Below, one piece after another: positions 1 to 10,266 of a stretch of DNA of 64,000 nt (position 1 is its first letter; each line of letters begins with the position of its first letter). Made by a program: the position numbers and the translations under genes. Source of the DNA: Coptis chinensis (taxonomy: Eukaryota > Streptophyta > Magnoliopsida > Ranunculales > Ranunculaceae); the NCBI GenBank assembly GCA_015680905.1, contig CM027378.1, forward strand, positions 4,526,001-4,590,000, given 5' to 3'. The notes beneath the pieces were generated by a model. The model saw only the letters and a program-made list of their open reading frames with translations. It ran no database searches and had not been told where the DNA came from.

Positions 1-889
1 GCATTGTAGGTATTTTCATTTATTTTTCCTTCCATTGTGAGAACTATGTCCCATCTCATTGTTCCTCTCATGCTATATATAAAATAGCTTGTTTTTTGTC
101 AGTGGCTTGAGCTTTTGGTAGCAAATTTACTAATAATGTTTATTTACTTTGTTTCTTAGGTTTGACAAAGTTCAATCAATCAATGGATAATACTTAATTT
201 GTTGATGATGGAGTTGATTAGAATGATTTTTAGTTTGGTTGAATGTGCTATCAAATAAATGTATCTAGTATTTTTCATTGATGTTGAAAGGATAATAACT
301 TGCTATTTTTTCTTGTTGAATAAATTGATGTAAGGAATAAGTATTTTTGAATGGTTTGAAAATATATGGGGTTGAAGTTACTCTGGATGTTCTAATTTTG
401 AGAATTTTATAGTTGTTTTATTGGTGAAATAAGTTTACAGGTTAGGAATTGAATTACAGGTTATGTAGTATTTTTGGTAGGAAAAATATAATAATGATAT
501 ATTTTTTTTAAAATAAATAAATAAATTAGATGACGGTTTTAGAAGAACTGTCATAGTGTAAACTATTTCTTCACGTATTTTGTTTAATAAAATGACGATT
601 CAACAGTAGTCAATGGGCATTTTTTGACGGTTCTAACTATAATTATGATGGTTACATATGAGGCGTCATATCAAATTTACCTACTATGACGTTTTAAAGG
701 CTAATATATGTCATAATAGGAGGAACTTTTAAGACGCCTTTCTATAAACTGTCATAACTTTAATGATGGTTTTGGTTGACTTTTTATGACACCCTCAGTA
801 ATGACGGCTAGTTTTTCAATCAGAAAATGTCATGATATGTATTTCATGACAGCTAAAAGTTGTCATAAAAAGCTCTTTTTTTAGTAGTG
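1..889. mobile_element. CACTA transposon family 1, terminal part
   Basis: The segment ends at 889 with TAGTAGTG, the inverted form of a CACTA terminus (CACTACTAAAAAAAGAGC read on the other strand). The last 350 bases are full of short subterminal repeats in both orientations, as in En/Spm elements, where the transposase binds. The break at 889/890 is supported independently: bases from 890 onward align with the interior of Athila element C near 45560, so the retroelement was interrupted exactly here. The other end and the transposase genes lie left of the window. Bases 1-500 show no coding domain I recognise. Confidence 0.8.
528..872. repeat. CACTA subterminal repeat array
   Basis: At least seven copies of a short motif built on TGACGGTT, TGACG or TGTCAT, in both orientations, are packed into about 340 bases before the terminus at 889. 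Clear copies lie near 530-556, 592-612, 628-655, 683-715, 731-775, 800-835 and 846-868. This layout fits transposase-binding subterminal repeats of a CACTA element. Confidence 0.75.
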
Positions 890-1364
890 ATGAATGTTCA
901 TGAAAAGATGTAAAAACTATTGCATATGTATTAACTTAAGTTTCTAAGAACGAGTCCTAATTCTGATGCTAGGGTGAGATTTCTAAATATTTTTCATCAC
1001 AGAAAAGGAAACGAGACTTTATCACTAAATACACTTATTTAGACATAAAATAAAACTATATACAACTATAAATGCTTAATTTTTGTGAAAGGTTCTCACC
1101 ACCCCCAAACAGTTGGACGCTGTGTCCTCAAAGTGTCAAGAGGAAGAAATAATATACCTGAGAGGCTTTGAGCAAAAATATAGTTGACATCTTCCATGGA
1201 AATTTATGGTAACACACTATATATTATACATCATAAAAGTGAAAGCACATTGTTAGGTTATTTATTTTTCATATTAAAACGTAAAACAAATATGTACATC
1301 AACTCACATTGCCCCAATTACGAACTGGGGGTGGGTCCATTCTTGCTTCGTCTTTATAGAAATG
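890..1364 (-). other. Athila A 3' noncoding region with PPT-like box
   Basis: No coding is seen. The stretch aligns by eye with 45560-45960 in element C and with 13040-13480 in element B. It carries the polypurine-like box CCACCCCCAAAC at 1099-1110 (GTTTGGGGGTGG on the element's sense strand). Confidence 0.65.
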
Positions 1365-2253
1365 TCATTCCTTTGTGTCATGCCAATCTATCATAGTCTT
1401 CCAAACTTCGCTCCACTTCCTTTTTCTAGAAGTGTCTAGATGAGCTATCATGTTATCATCATTAGGGAAACAACGAACTTTCTTTAGATACCTTGAAGAG
1501 CACTGCCATACCCAAAATCGCAAAGAACGAATTATCTTGTTTGTTAGACACATAGAGTCTACCTTTACCCAGTCATGAAAAGTGGCTGCAAACAGTGGGA
1601 AGTACATCCTCATTATCCTGCATGCTGCAACTAGCAAAGTGATATAGTGCTACTGAAAAAAAACGAGCCCTCTTAAGGTTCTCAATTACTAGGTCTGTGA
1701 TGTCGAAGGCGGTATGTTGCTGGGCCAGGGCATAGAACGTCTTACAAGCTGATTTTGAGGTAGTGGAAAAATGCCAATCCCCCATGATGTTCAGAAGAAT
1801 AAACAACATGGCAGTCCCACCATTCATGGTCATACTTGCTAGTGGAATAGTGTTGTCTGGCCATCGGCCAACTTCTGAACGTTCAATGACTTGGGCGAGG
1901 CCATCGCCATAACTTGCGGCGAAATCTTCCAAAGAATAGTCATTAAAGTTGTTTTGTATCATGTAAAGATGAGGAATGTCCAAAGCCATAGCAACTGCTG
2001 GCTCGTAAAAAGGGTGTCGGGTGTTACCAATACGGATTGCAAATCCGTTCGACACAAAACCATGTACAGCAGGTGGATCCTCCATATGATCATAAAAATA
2101 AGTTGCCAAACCTGGAGAGTATGTCTGCTCAGGGTGTAGGATGAAGGAATTCCAACCAACTTGTGTGATGAAGTCTCTGAAAAGATGTCCATATACAGGA
2201 GAATTCAGCAAAGCATGGAAAGATTGTTCTGGAATAATCTTTGGAGATGCCAT
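1365..2253 (-). pseudogene. Athila ORF3-type protein, copy A1
   Basis: An open minus-strand frame starts with MASPKIIPEQ at 2253 and runs to a stop near 1573. A further frame (1637-1365) appears to continue it after a frameshift. The N-terminal half resembles the two neighbouring ORFs: a region with a short aromatic stretch, then a segment ending in an ALDIP or GIP-like box (MALDIP here, VMGIP and VLQIP in the others). This type is annotated in plant genomes as 'putative plant transposon protein' and occupies the env-like position after integrase in Athila-related elements. Its function is unknown. I see no signal peptide in the frame beginning at 2253. It is the most diverged of the three copies in element A. 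Confidence 0.55.
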
Positions 2254-2516
2254 TGTAGAAGACGTGTGAAGAAAGCTACCACCTGTAGACAATGATAAAC
2301 CAAAAATTAGAATACGATGGGAATGACTAAGTAAAAACAAATGACATTTATAACCATAGGAAAATTGCACTATACTAATAGCTAAAAAGAAAATGACAAA
2401 TAACATAAAATTGCAAAATCTAAATTGTGTCATGGGCTCAAGTAACGGCGAGGATCCTTTTGTGAGGGAAATCCATTTATAAAATTCTCGATGCCGTCAA
2501 TCCGTGCAACAGCTCG

Positions 2517-3523
2517 TTACAACAAGGCGCTCTGTGTCTGGTAAATCTCAGTGTGGTTCTCAATTATGAGAGTGTGATTTGCCAAGAACTGGTTGTGGCT
2601 GTGCAAGAATTGTGCTTGTTCCTCTTCTTGTATTGTCCACAGGTCGTGAAATTCAAGAAGACTAGTGATGATAATGTTCTGACGTTTGTATAATGTCATC
2701 ATTCCTTAGTGAATTAAACGAAAGCCTTTCATAGGATTAAATACATTGTGTATTGCATTTTCAGTGAATATGTTGTCAGCGGAACAAGCTTCGTCGGTTT
2801 CTGCACTGGCATGGTTATTTGCAACGTCGAGAGTCCAAAAACCGTTCATACAAACTGAGTGAATGGTGAGAATGTTAGCTGTTCTGAGAGGTGTATTAGG
2901 AGCAGTGATAGGAAAACCCCAACGCATCATGATAAGTGTCACAATGGTTGGCAAAGGAGTTGCCTTTGTCCTAACACGTGCGATCGCGTTCCAGAGAAAT
3001 TTAATTATGCAAAAATCATTGCATTTAGTCTGCAAGACCCAGAGTAGATGGAGGAGGGTTTTGTTATTTCGGAAGTCTTAGATGTGCCGAGCACATTATG
3101 AGCTAGCCATTGGATCACAGATAATTGGTATCTTTGCAAGGATCGCTGATAAACAATACGGTCTTTCCGGTTGTATTTGTCGTAAATGATAGTTGCAAAC
3201 ATCAGATGCCTGATATTGTCGAATGGTGAATCTTGAAGGTGTACCCCCTGGTTCGTAATGGGAATTTGAAGTACCTCGGAGATGATTTCCATAGTCAATT
3301 CACACTCGCATCCATTTGCACGGACAAAGAATTGCCCATTTTGGAAATAACCGTGTTTATAGAATAGCAGGACCAATTCTCTGGAATAAAATGCCTACTT
3401 ATGATGTAATAGAAGGAACTATTCTCGACGTAAAATTTATGTGTCTAAAAATGGATGGAAAAGACCGTTTTGGAAATTTCCCATAAAATTTTGCTCAGGC
3501 ACGAAAATTCGAGTAAGGGCCAT
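2517..3523 (-). pseudogene. Athila ORF3-type protein, copy A2
   Basis: Starts with MALTRIFVPEQ at 3523. It is broken by stops near 3430 and 3380, a frameshift near 3380, and a further stop near 3005. The pieces at 3376-3005, 3035-2706 and 2702-2517 line up in order with copy A3: FYKHGYFQNG, then EISEVLQIP-like, then a segment around LLWVLQTKCNDFCI (ILQERKGNFCI in A3), then a hydrophilic C-terminus with a helical, Gln-rich stretch. A TATA-like element and a pyrimidine-rich leader precede the start. It has the same position and type as the other ORF3 genes. Inference: a tandem relative of A3 inside one element. Confidence 0.6.
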
Positions 3524-3604
3524 TAAAGATGGACGAAAAGGCCGGAGTGGTGAAGATAATTTAGTGAAAGAGGGAAGATTGTATTTTAGAGGTGTCTATC
3601 CTTG

Positions 3605-3614
3605 CTATAAATAG
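3605..3614 (-). promoter_or_regulatory. TATA-like box upstream of ORF3 A2
   Basis: CTATTTATAG lies about 85 bases before the A2 start codon (3523). A C/T-rich leader follows it, with TCTTCCCTCTTTCAC within the first 50 bases. The spacing suits a plant core promoter. The box is nearly palindromic, so direction rests on the gene position. Confidence 0.4.
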
Positions 3615-3883
3615 GCACCAATCCGAAGATGCAAAAAATACGAATCGAGGTGTCACAGGGTAGTTAGACCACGTATATCTTCTGGAACATGGCGCAAAAG
3701 TGGATGTAGTGTGGATGGGAATAATGGGGCATGTGACTACAAGGAGTGCCCATTTTTTTTTTTTACGTAAATAGCGTAAGTAGAAGGACAAGAAAGATGT
3801 ATATATATAATATCACAATAAGATGTAACAACGTATAGAGATGTGAAAACACACCATAATGGCACGAGGAATAAAATACAAAC

Positions 3884-4003
3884 CTAAATATTAGATAGGA
3901 CTATATGCCACATTAACAACATTACTATAATAAAACAAACGAGCATGAAGACTTGAGTAGCATATTCAATTTGTTGTTGCTCAAACTTTTCTAGTGCATC
4001 CAT
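3884..4003 (-). CDS. 39-residue hydrophobic-tailed peptide in Athila A
   Basis: A short open frame, MDALEKFEQQQIEYATQ followed by about 20 hydrophobic residues (FMLVCFIIVMLLMWHIV), ends at a TAG at 3884-3886. The layout is a charged, Gln-rich head and one predicted membrane-spanning helix. A TATA box lies about 100 bases upstream, followed by a leader with few ATGs, which supports this start over the longer frame beginning at 4195. It sits between ORF3 copies A3 and A2 on the same strand. I do not recognise it. It could be a small membrane protein of the element, the relic of an env-like transmembrane region, or chance. Confidence 0.35.
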   Translation of the reverse strand: MDALEKFEQQQIEYATQVFMLVCFIIVMLLMWHIVLSNI

Positions 4004-4104
4004 GAAGCTTGAAAATTGGTACGAACTAAAAACAATATTAGAATTAAAGAAGAAGTGTAGAGGGAAGAAGATGAAAGGAGTGAATGTGAAGGATGTGTTG
4101 AACT

Positions 4105-4192
4105 TATTTATAGAAAGAAAACGGAGCCGTTTTCTGACCGTTTTTTGGTGCGATTTCATGACCGTTTTTGGGTGCGATTCATGACCGTTTTG
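4105..4192 (-). promoter_or_regulatory. TATA box with upstream triple repeat
   Basis: TATAAATA (minus strand, 4112-4105) lies about 100 bases before the small ORF at 4003. Immediately upstream, 4134-4192 holds three imperfect copies of a 24-base unit with core TGACCGTTTTTGGGTGCGAT (as written on the plus strand). Repeats placed just upstream of a TATA box suggest an internal promoter. This is inference from position only. Confidence 0.4.
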
Positions 4193-4227
4193 CAAAACGT
4201 TAGTGGATAGTAAAAAAATTCGTTAAG

Positions 4228-4365
4228 TGTGACGTCAAAAATATATATGTATATATAATTATATATATGTATATATATTATTATTACTAATATTATTATA
4301 TATGTTTCTGCCTATATATAATATAATATTGGAGATATATAATAACTATTATAATATTTGACAAG
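4228..4365. repeat. AT-rich low-complexity tract
   Basis: Runs of TATATGTATATATA and TATTATTA make up about 130 bases that are almost purely A and T. No coding content is seen. Confidence 0.8.
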
Positions 4366-4614
4366 GCAGAAGTTTTGGAAAATGTAGGAAATAATAGACA
4401 TCCTAGGTTGGAAAATTAAAATGCAAACATGTAAATAAAATATCCGACATAAATAATATACAAGACCGAGAAAATAAACTGTCTACTGAGAATCTTCAAG
4501 GGCTGCAGAAGAAGAACTAGGAGTCCTGCAGTGGCGTGCAGTACTAGCTCTCGTGGAGGCTAACTACTCCTGGATATCGCCTAGAGTATCCATCACCTGA
4601 GCTTGAAACTGGTG

Positions 4615-5626
4615 CTAGTTTGCCATGAGCATTTGCTGGAACTGGTTCTGGCGAGTAATCATATGATCTTGAAATGCCTTCATGGAAGTTCGCATTTCTT
4701 GCTGAAATTCGCCCATGCTGTCTGTTAGCGACTCGTGGCGAGTGGTCATATCCTCTCTCAACTCGCCCATGGTATGTTTCATTGATACTTGGCGAGTGTA
4801 CATGTCTCTCATGCCACTGTTCATAGCACGTAAGGCATCCATAGGATGGCTCATCTTGCTCATAGCATCCTCATCAAAGAAGGGTGGGTGAGATGGACCT
4901 ACATTAGCGTGTTCAGTTGTCATAGGTGCTGTGGGTTCCCATGGGGACAGTATGCATTTCTTGAAAACAAGCATATTCTCATATGGTATCATAGGGAGTA
5001 ACGGGGTGGCAGACAGGAAACCCAAATTAATCATAACTTGCATTACAAGAACGGCAAGAGGGGTTGACCTGAGTGTGGCATGCGTAATGATATAAAAAAG
5101 AAAGGTGACTATGCAGAAGTTACCCTTGCGCTCCTGGAGGATCTAGAGTAGGTGGAGGAATGTCTTATTGATGTTTGATGACTTTGAGGTGCCAATGACA
5201 TTCTGTCCCAGCCATTGTCACGGCAAGCTGGTTCTGCCACACAAAACGTTGATACGTGCATTTTCCATCCATATTATACTCGCCCTCGATTAGCGTGTTG
5301 AGCATTAGGTTGTAAGTCCGTGGATACACTGACTGCTGCTGAGTCAGCACATGGTCGACCACAGGTATGCCCATTACATTCGAGATCAAAGCGGATGTGA
5401 CTTCGCAGTGCACGCCGTCGATGTTGACCCAAAAATGGTCGCCATTAAAGCTCCCATTGTCTTAAAATTTCAACACCAAATCCATTGAATATACCCTGCC
5501 ATTGGCATACAACAAATAATTCCATCCTCTAGAGTGTATTTCCGTATCAAAAAATAGAGCAAACATCCCATTTTCGAATAGTAAACCAAAATTTTTCTCC
5601 ACCGAAATTCGCCTGTTTCCGGCCAT
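4615..5626 (-). pseudogene. Athila ORF3-type protein, copy A3
   Basis: Starts with MAGNRRISVEK at 5626. There is one stop near 5463, another at about 5165, and a frameshift before the last part (5043-4615). Readable parts in order: FENGMFALFF, an HCEVTSALISNVMGIP box, a middle part with NQLAVTMAG, an FCIVTFLF segment, and a Met/Gln/His-rich C-terminal helix region (MSKMSHPMDALRAMN to NQFQQMLMAN) likely to form a coiled coil. It is the first ORF after integrase on the minus strand, the env-like position. The family's role is unknown and the copy is broken. Confidence 0.6.
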
Positions 5627-5639
5627 TGGTGATCGTAGG

Positions 5640-7094
5640 AAGAGGATGGATATTTATTTGAGATGAAGGGAAGAATTTGGAGATGCTGACGGAAAGGAAT
5701 TGGTTTCTGAGCTGTGGTGGTCTCGTGCGAGACTTGGGTTTAACATGGGCCTGTCTCGTGCGAGACTGAATCGAGAGGGAACAAGATCCGATTTTTGTGG
5801 GAGACGAAGGTTGGAATTGTGAGGCGTGTGGTTGGGTGTCTCGGGTGTCTCGGGTTTAAATGGGCCGAGAATACAATATTTGGTTGGGCCCAAAAATTTT
5901 CCCAAGCCCAAATCAAGCCTAAAGCTAAATTTAAGCCTAAAAAATATAAACGATCACACACAACTCGTTCGGACTCCGAATTGGATGAATGAGCTATCGA
6001 AATGATCGGCACAAAAAATGCCATCTAATTATATGAGTCATTTTTAAAGCTCACAAGAGTTTTTGAAAATAAGGAGGGGTGTTTATTTTATAAACAAAGT
6101 TTTTATTTATATACAAGGGAGATTAATGTGAAGAACACTGGATGTCCAGAAGAGTCACTATCTAAATTCATAGGCAATTGTCATGTCGGCTCTGTAGCAA
6201 ACCCAATCCAACCAAACTGTGGCTTTACCTTTATGTATTATGCGTATAGGGGCAGGACGGTAAGATCCTGGACCGTGTGCACTACGGTCTAATAAAATTA
6301 CCCTTATTACATACGGCTATCCTCAAACTGCTCCAAAGGGAACTCAAAGTAACCAATTCTAGGGGCTGGTCTGGTGGAATCCATTGCCCGTACGTGTTCC
6401 AAGTATGCAACATCCGAGGTTGAACACGAATCTCTATGTGCACAACTTAATGCAAAGAGAATCTTTAAAAGGCAACAATATATACATATATACAAGGTGA
6501 GTCTTTTAACATTAGATCCTCAAGACGAATCAAGTCTTTTAACTTCAGATTCTCAAGACGTCTGCGAGTCTTTTATTTTTAGATCCTCAAGACGATTCCC
6601 AACCTATGGGTGAAACGGCACGGTGACGAAGTTTATCCTGCGCAGCTGGTGTCAGACAAAAGTATACCTTATACCGACTAGTATCGGATAGGAAGTCAAG
6701 ACCTTGACAGAAGGTGTTTGACAATGCATACACCACCCTATCTTTTGCGCACGACGTTTACGAGCAAAAGTGCTACAACCATTACCTATTCGTGATGAGT
6801 GAGACTTACACCAAATGATTAGCTGAAGTTCGCGAGGTAGATAGTAGAAAAGGGAAGAGAAGGATGGAGGTGAAATTTTTGGTACCCATCATTTACCAAT
6901 AGGAATGTTTGCTCGTGTTGCGAAAGACACTTATACTTAGTTCTGAAATAGAGTTTTTATGGATTACAGTTCCGGCGCTTGCAACCACATACTTCAAAGA
7001 ACTTTTGAGATCTTAAAATAGAAGATCGCCCGGCTACCAAAATGGCGTACCCTCTACAGAAACAAGATTGAGTATGCTAAACGAAACATCTAGT
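5640..7094 (-). other. Athila A spacer between integrase and ORF3
   Basis: No coding region is supported. Stretches around 5940-6030 and 6170-6380 resemble spacer of element C at about 47600-47680 and 50340-50540. It contains the clustered 28-base motif described at 6499-6593. Confidence 0.6.
6499..6593. repeat. Three tandem copies of a 28-33-base box
   Basis: Three successive copies share the shape GAGTCTTTTAAC, then TTCAGAT or TTAGAT, then CCTCAAGAC or TCTCAAGAC. Diverged single copies occur in elements B (13720-13749, 14025-14053) and C (47852-47880, 48323-48351), always in the noncoding part downstream of the coding region. Confidence 0.6.
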
Positions 7095-8189
7095 CTATGT
7101 AGATCGGATCTTGAAGAAGAGTCTGTTTAACAGTTGGGAACGTAACTCGTGGTAATGTTTGAGGCGTTGTCCATTTACTTGAAATTCACTATTATCTTGT
7201 AGATTAAGCAAAGAGATTGCCCCATAATGAGTCACAACTGACACAATAAAAAGACCAGACCACCGTGTTTTCAATTTACCAAGAAAAATGTGTAATCTGG
7301 AGTTGTACAATAAAACTTTTTGGCCAATTTTGAAATCTTTACGCAAAATGTGCTTGTCGTGCACTCTTTTCATATTAGCTTTGTAGGATTTCGAAAGATT
7401 ATAAGCATCACTCCGAATCTCCTCAAGCTCATTTAATTGTAGTTTTCACTTCTCGCCTGCCGCATTGATATTGTAATTGAGGCTTTTGATGGCCCAAAGG
7501 GCACGATGCTCAAGCTCAACTGGCAGATGACAAGGTTTTCCAAAAACAATGCGGTAAGAAGACATCCCTATAAGTGTCTTAAATGTTGTTCGGTATGCGT
7601 ACAAGGCATCCGATAAGCGGAGAGACCTGTCTTTTCTTGATGGATTGATAGTTTTCTCCAGAATGGACTTTATCTCTCTGTTAAAGACTTCCACTTGGCC
7701 ACTCATTTGTGGGTGATATGGAGTAGCAACTTTGTGAGTAACTCCATATTTCTTCATTAAAAACCCAAAAAATTTATTACAAAAATGTGTACCCCCATCA
7801 TTGATGATAGCTTTGGAGACACCAAAACGAGAGAAAATGTTTTCTTTTACAAATTTCACGAAAGTCTTATGGTTAGTTGAGCGACATGTGAGTGCCTCAA
7901 TCCATTTGGACACATAGTCTACAGCGACTAAAATATAGAGAAAACCTTGAGAAATAGGGAAGGGTCCCATAAAGTCAATTCCCCAAACATAAAAAATTTC
8001 CACAATTAAGATAGGATTTAGGGGCATCATATTGCGTTTTGTAATTCGACCTAGGTGCTGACAACGAATGCAAGCTATGCAATGTTCGTGTGCATCACGA
8101 AAAAGGGTAGGCCAGTAAAAACCACATTGTAAAACCTTGGCCGCAGTTTTCTTCCCACTGAAATGACCACTGCAAGATTTTTCGCGAGT
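7095..8189 (-). pseudogene. Athila A integrase
   Basis: The N-terminal zinc-binding region is readable ([20 protein letters not shown], then [11 protein letters not shown]). The catalytic core follows (8030-7446) with GIDFMGPFP holding the first Asp, IINDGGTHF holding the second, and the downstream Glu in [11 protein letters not shown]. The C-terminal part (7373-7095) includes FKIGQKVLLYNSR and the chromovirus-unrelated tail typical of Athila. Integrase inserts the cDNA into the genome. Frameshifts separate the zinc finger, core and tail, and the start is fused to a truncated RNase H by a deletion near 8190, so the protein cannot be made intact. Confidence 0.88.
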
Positions 8190-9356
8190 AAGTACCGAAG
8201 TGCGGCATGGTCAGTATATACGATGGTGGATGATCCAACTAGGTAAAGGCGAAACTTATCCAAAGCATAGACAACAGCTAGGAACTCTTTCTCAGTTGTT
8301 GTGTAATTATGTTGAGCGTTATTAAGAGTTTTACTAGCGTAGTAAATGACAATGGATTTGTCATCACATCGTTGGCCTAGTACGGCGCCAATAGCAAAGT
8401 CGCTAGCGCCACACATCAGTTCGAATGGTTGAGACCAATCAGGGGGTTGAATGATAGGAGCGGTAGTTAGGGTGGTTTTTAGAGTTTCAAAAACTTGTTT
8501 ACAATTGAAATTGAAGTCGAATACCGCATCCTTAAGCAGGAGATTGGTTAAGGGTTGAGCAACTTTAGAAAAATCCAGAATAAATCGCCTGTAAAACCCA
8601 ACGTGGCCTAAAAAGGCACGGATATCACGAACTCTTCGGGAGAAAGGTAGCGAGGCAATTTTAACAATTTTAGCTTTATCAACCTCTATCCCGTCTTTCG
8701 AAACAATATGACCTAGAACAAGTCTTTTGGTAACCATGAAATGACACTTCTCCCAATTAAGTACCATATTTTTCTCTTCGGAACCCGTTAACACTTTAGA
8801 AAGGTTGGATAGGTGGTCGTCAAAGGAATTTCCATAAATGGAAAAGTCGTCCATGAAGACTTCTATATAACGTTCCACCATATCACTGAAAATGTGAAGA
8901 TGCAGCGTTGGAAAGTACCAGGGGCATTACAAAGACCAAAAGGCATTCGTTTGTATGCAAAGGTTCCAAAGGGACATGTGAAAGTTGTCTTTTCTTGATC
9001 GGCAGGATCGATGACAATTTGGAAGTAGCCAGAATAGCCATCAAGAAAATAGTAGTAAGCATGACCGGCTAAACGATCTAGCATTTGGTCAATGAATGGG
9101 AGAGGGAAGTGATCTTTACGTGTTCTGGCATTAAGTTTGCGATAGTCAATGCAAATTCTCCATTTTAATAGAATGCGAGTGGAGATGCATTCACCATTTT
9201 CATTTTGTACAACTTGAATGCCGGACTTTTGGGAACAACGTGGATAGGACTAACCTAGTCACTATCAGAGATAGGGTATATGATATCCGCATCAAGTAAA
9301 CATAAAACTTCCTCCCTCACCACCTCTTTCATGGCAGGATTAAGGTGACGTTGCAA
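8190..9356 (-). pseudogene. Athila A reverse transcriptase and truncated RNase H
   Basis: RT motifs are clear: IANLMPEH/DYRKLNAR-like region near 9150, YYFLDGYSGYFQI (9060), FAYKRMPFGLCNAPGTFQRC (8900), and the active-site box FMDDFSIYG (8855-8830). RNase H begins with LMCGASDFAIGAVLGQ and has the catalytic Glu in TTTEKEFLAVVYALDKFR, then [13 protein letters not shown]. After that the sequence jumps directly into the integrase zinc-finger region, so the end of RNase H and the connection are deleted. Several frameshifts are present (for example near 8880 and 9085). Confidence 0.9.
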
Positions 9357-10266
9357 TTATCTCGATGTCTTTGTGCCATCATCCAGATGTATGCGATGCG
9401 TGCATACACTAGGGTCTATTTCTTTGATATCATCTAAGGACCAACCGATAGCGGAGCGGTGTTCACAAATGACATGAATCAAACTTGCTTCTTCGTCGGT
9501 AGTCAAGTGAGAAGAAATTATTATAGGGTGACTACCATCGGGATCGAGATGCACGTACTTCAAATCAGAGGGTAGATGTTTTAAATCCGGAGTTGGAGGA
9601 TTGGGGATTAAGGATTCATGAGCGACCGTCTCTTCAATGAAAAAGAGTGAGTTAGGTTCATCTGGATCGGTTGGTATTGCAGCAGTAGGGTCAAATAGTG
9701 GTATTGACTCTAATAATGCTTGAACAACCTTAATGTATAAGTCATCGTCAAACTTAGGATTATCAAAAGGAAGAAATTGGTGTATCTTGTCTGGGGGAAA
9801 TGAGTTTGTGAAATAATCGTGTGCCAGACTATCAACCAAGCTAATCTCACCCTCTATTATAGGATTGGGAAATTATTTCATTAATTTGAACACGTTGACT
9901 TCGATAGAAAGGTTCCCGAAAGACAATGTCATTGAACCATCCCGACAATTGATGAAAGCATTAGCAGTTGCAAGAAATGGACGTCCCAAAATGATAGGAA
10001 TGGAGTCACAAGCTACTTCGGTATCTAGAATGACAAAATCAACTGGGTAGTAAAAATCTTGGACCTTGACTATGGCGTTTTCTACTATGCCATTTGGGTA
10101 CTTGATGGAGCGATCCGTGAGTTGTAGAGTCATATTGGTAGGTTTTAATTCATGAAGACCTAACTGCTTAAATTAGTAGTAGGGAAGTAGGTTAACACTG
10201 GCGCCTAGGTATAAAAGTGCGGTAGCAATATACTTGTCGTCCAACGTGCATGGTACAGTTGGTCGA
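9357..10266 (-). pseudogene. Athila A protease and protease-RT linker
   Basis: The aspartic protease region is read leftward from 10266: TVPCTLDD, then LYLGASVNLLPYY, then SIKYPNGIVENAIVKV, FYYPVDFVILD and IILGRPFLATANAFI. The catalytic D of the family's (D)LGAS or DTGAS triad reads Y here, and a stop follows NLLPYY, so the enzyme is dead. An acidic linker (9839-9357) containing TDEEASLIHVICEHRSAIGW leads into RT. The frame is interrupted at 10266/10267 by element B and resumes at 20865. Confidence 0.85.
10262..10266. repeat. Target-site duplication of element B, left copy
   Basis: GTCGA immediately before the LTR. It is identical to 20860-20864 after the other LTR. Five bases is the usual Ty3/gypsy duplication length. 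Confidence 0.92.
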
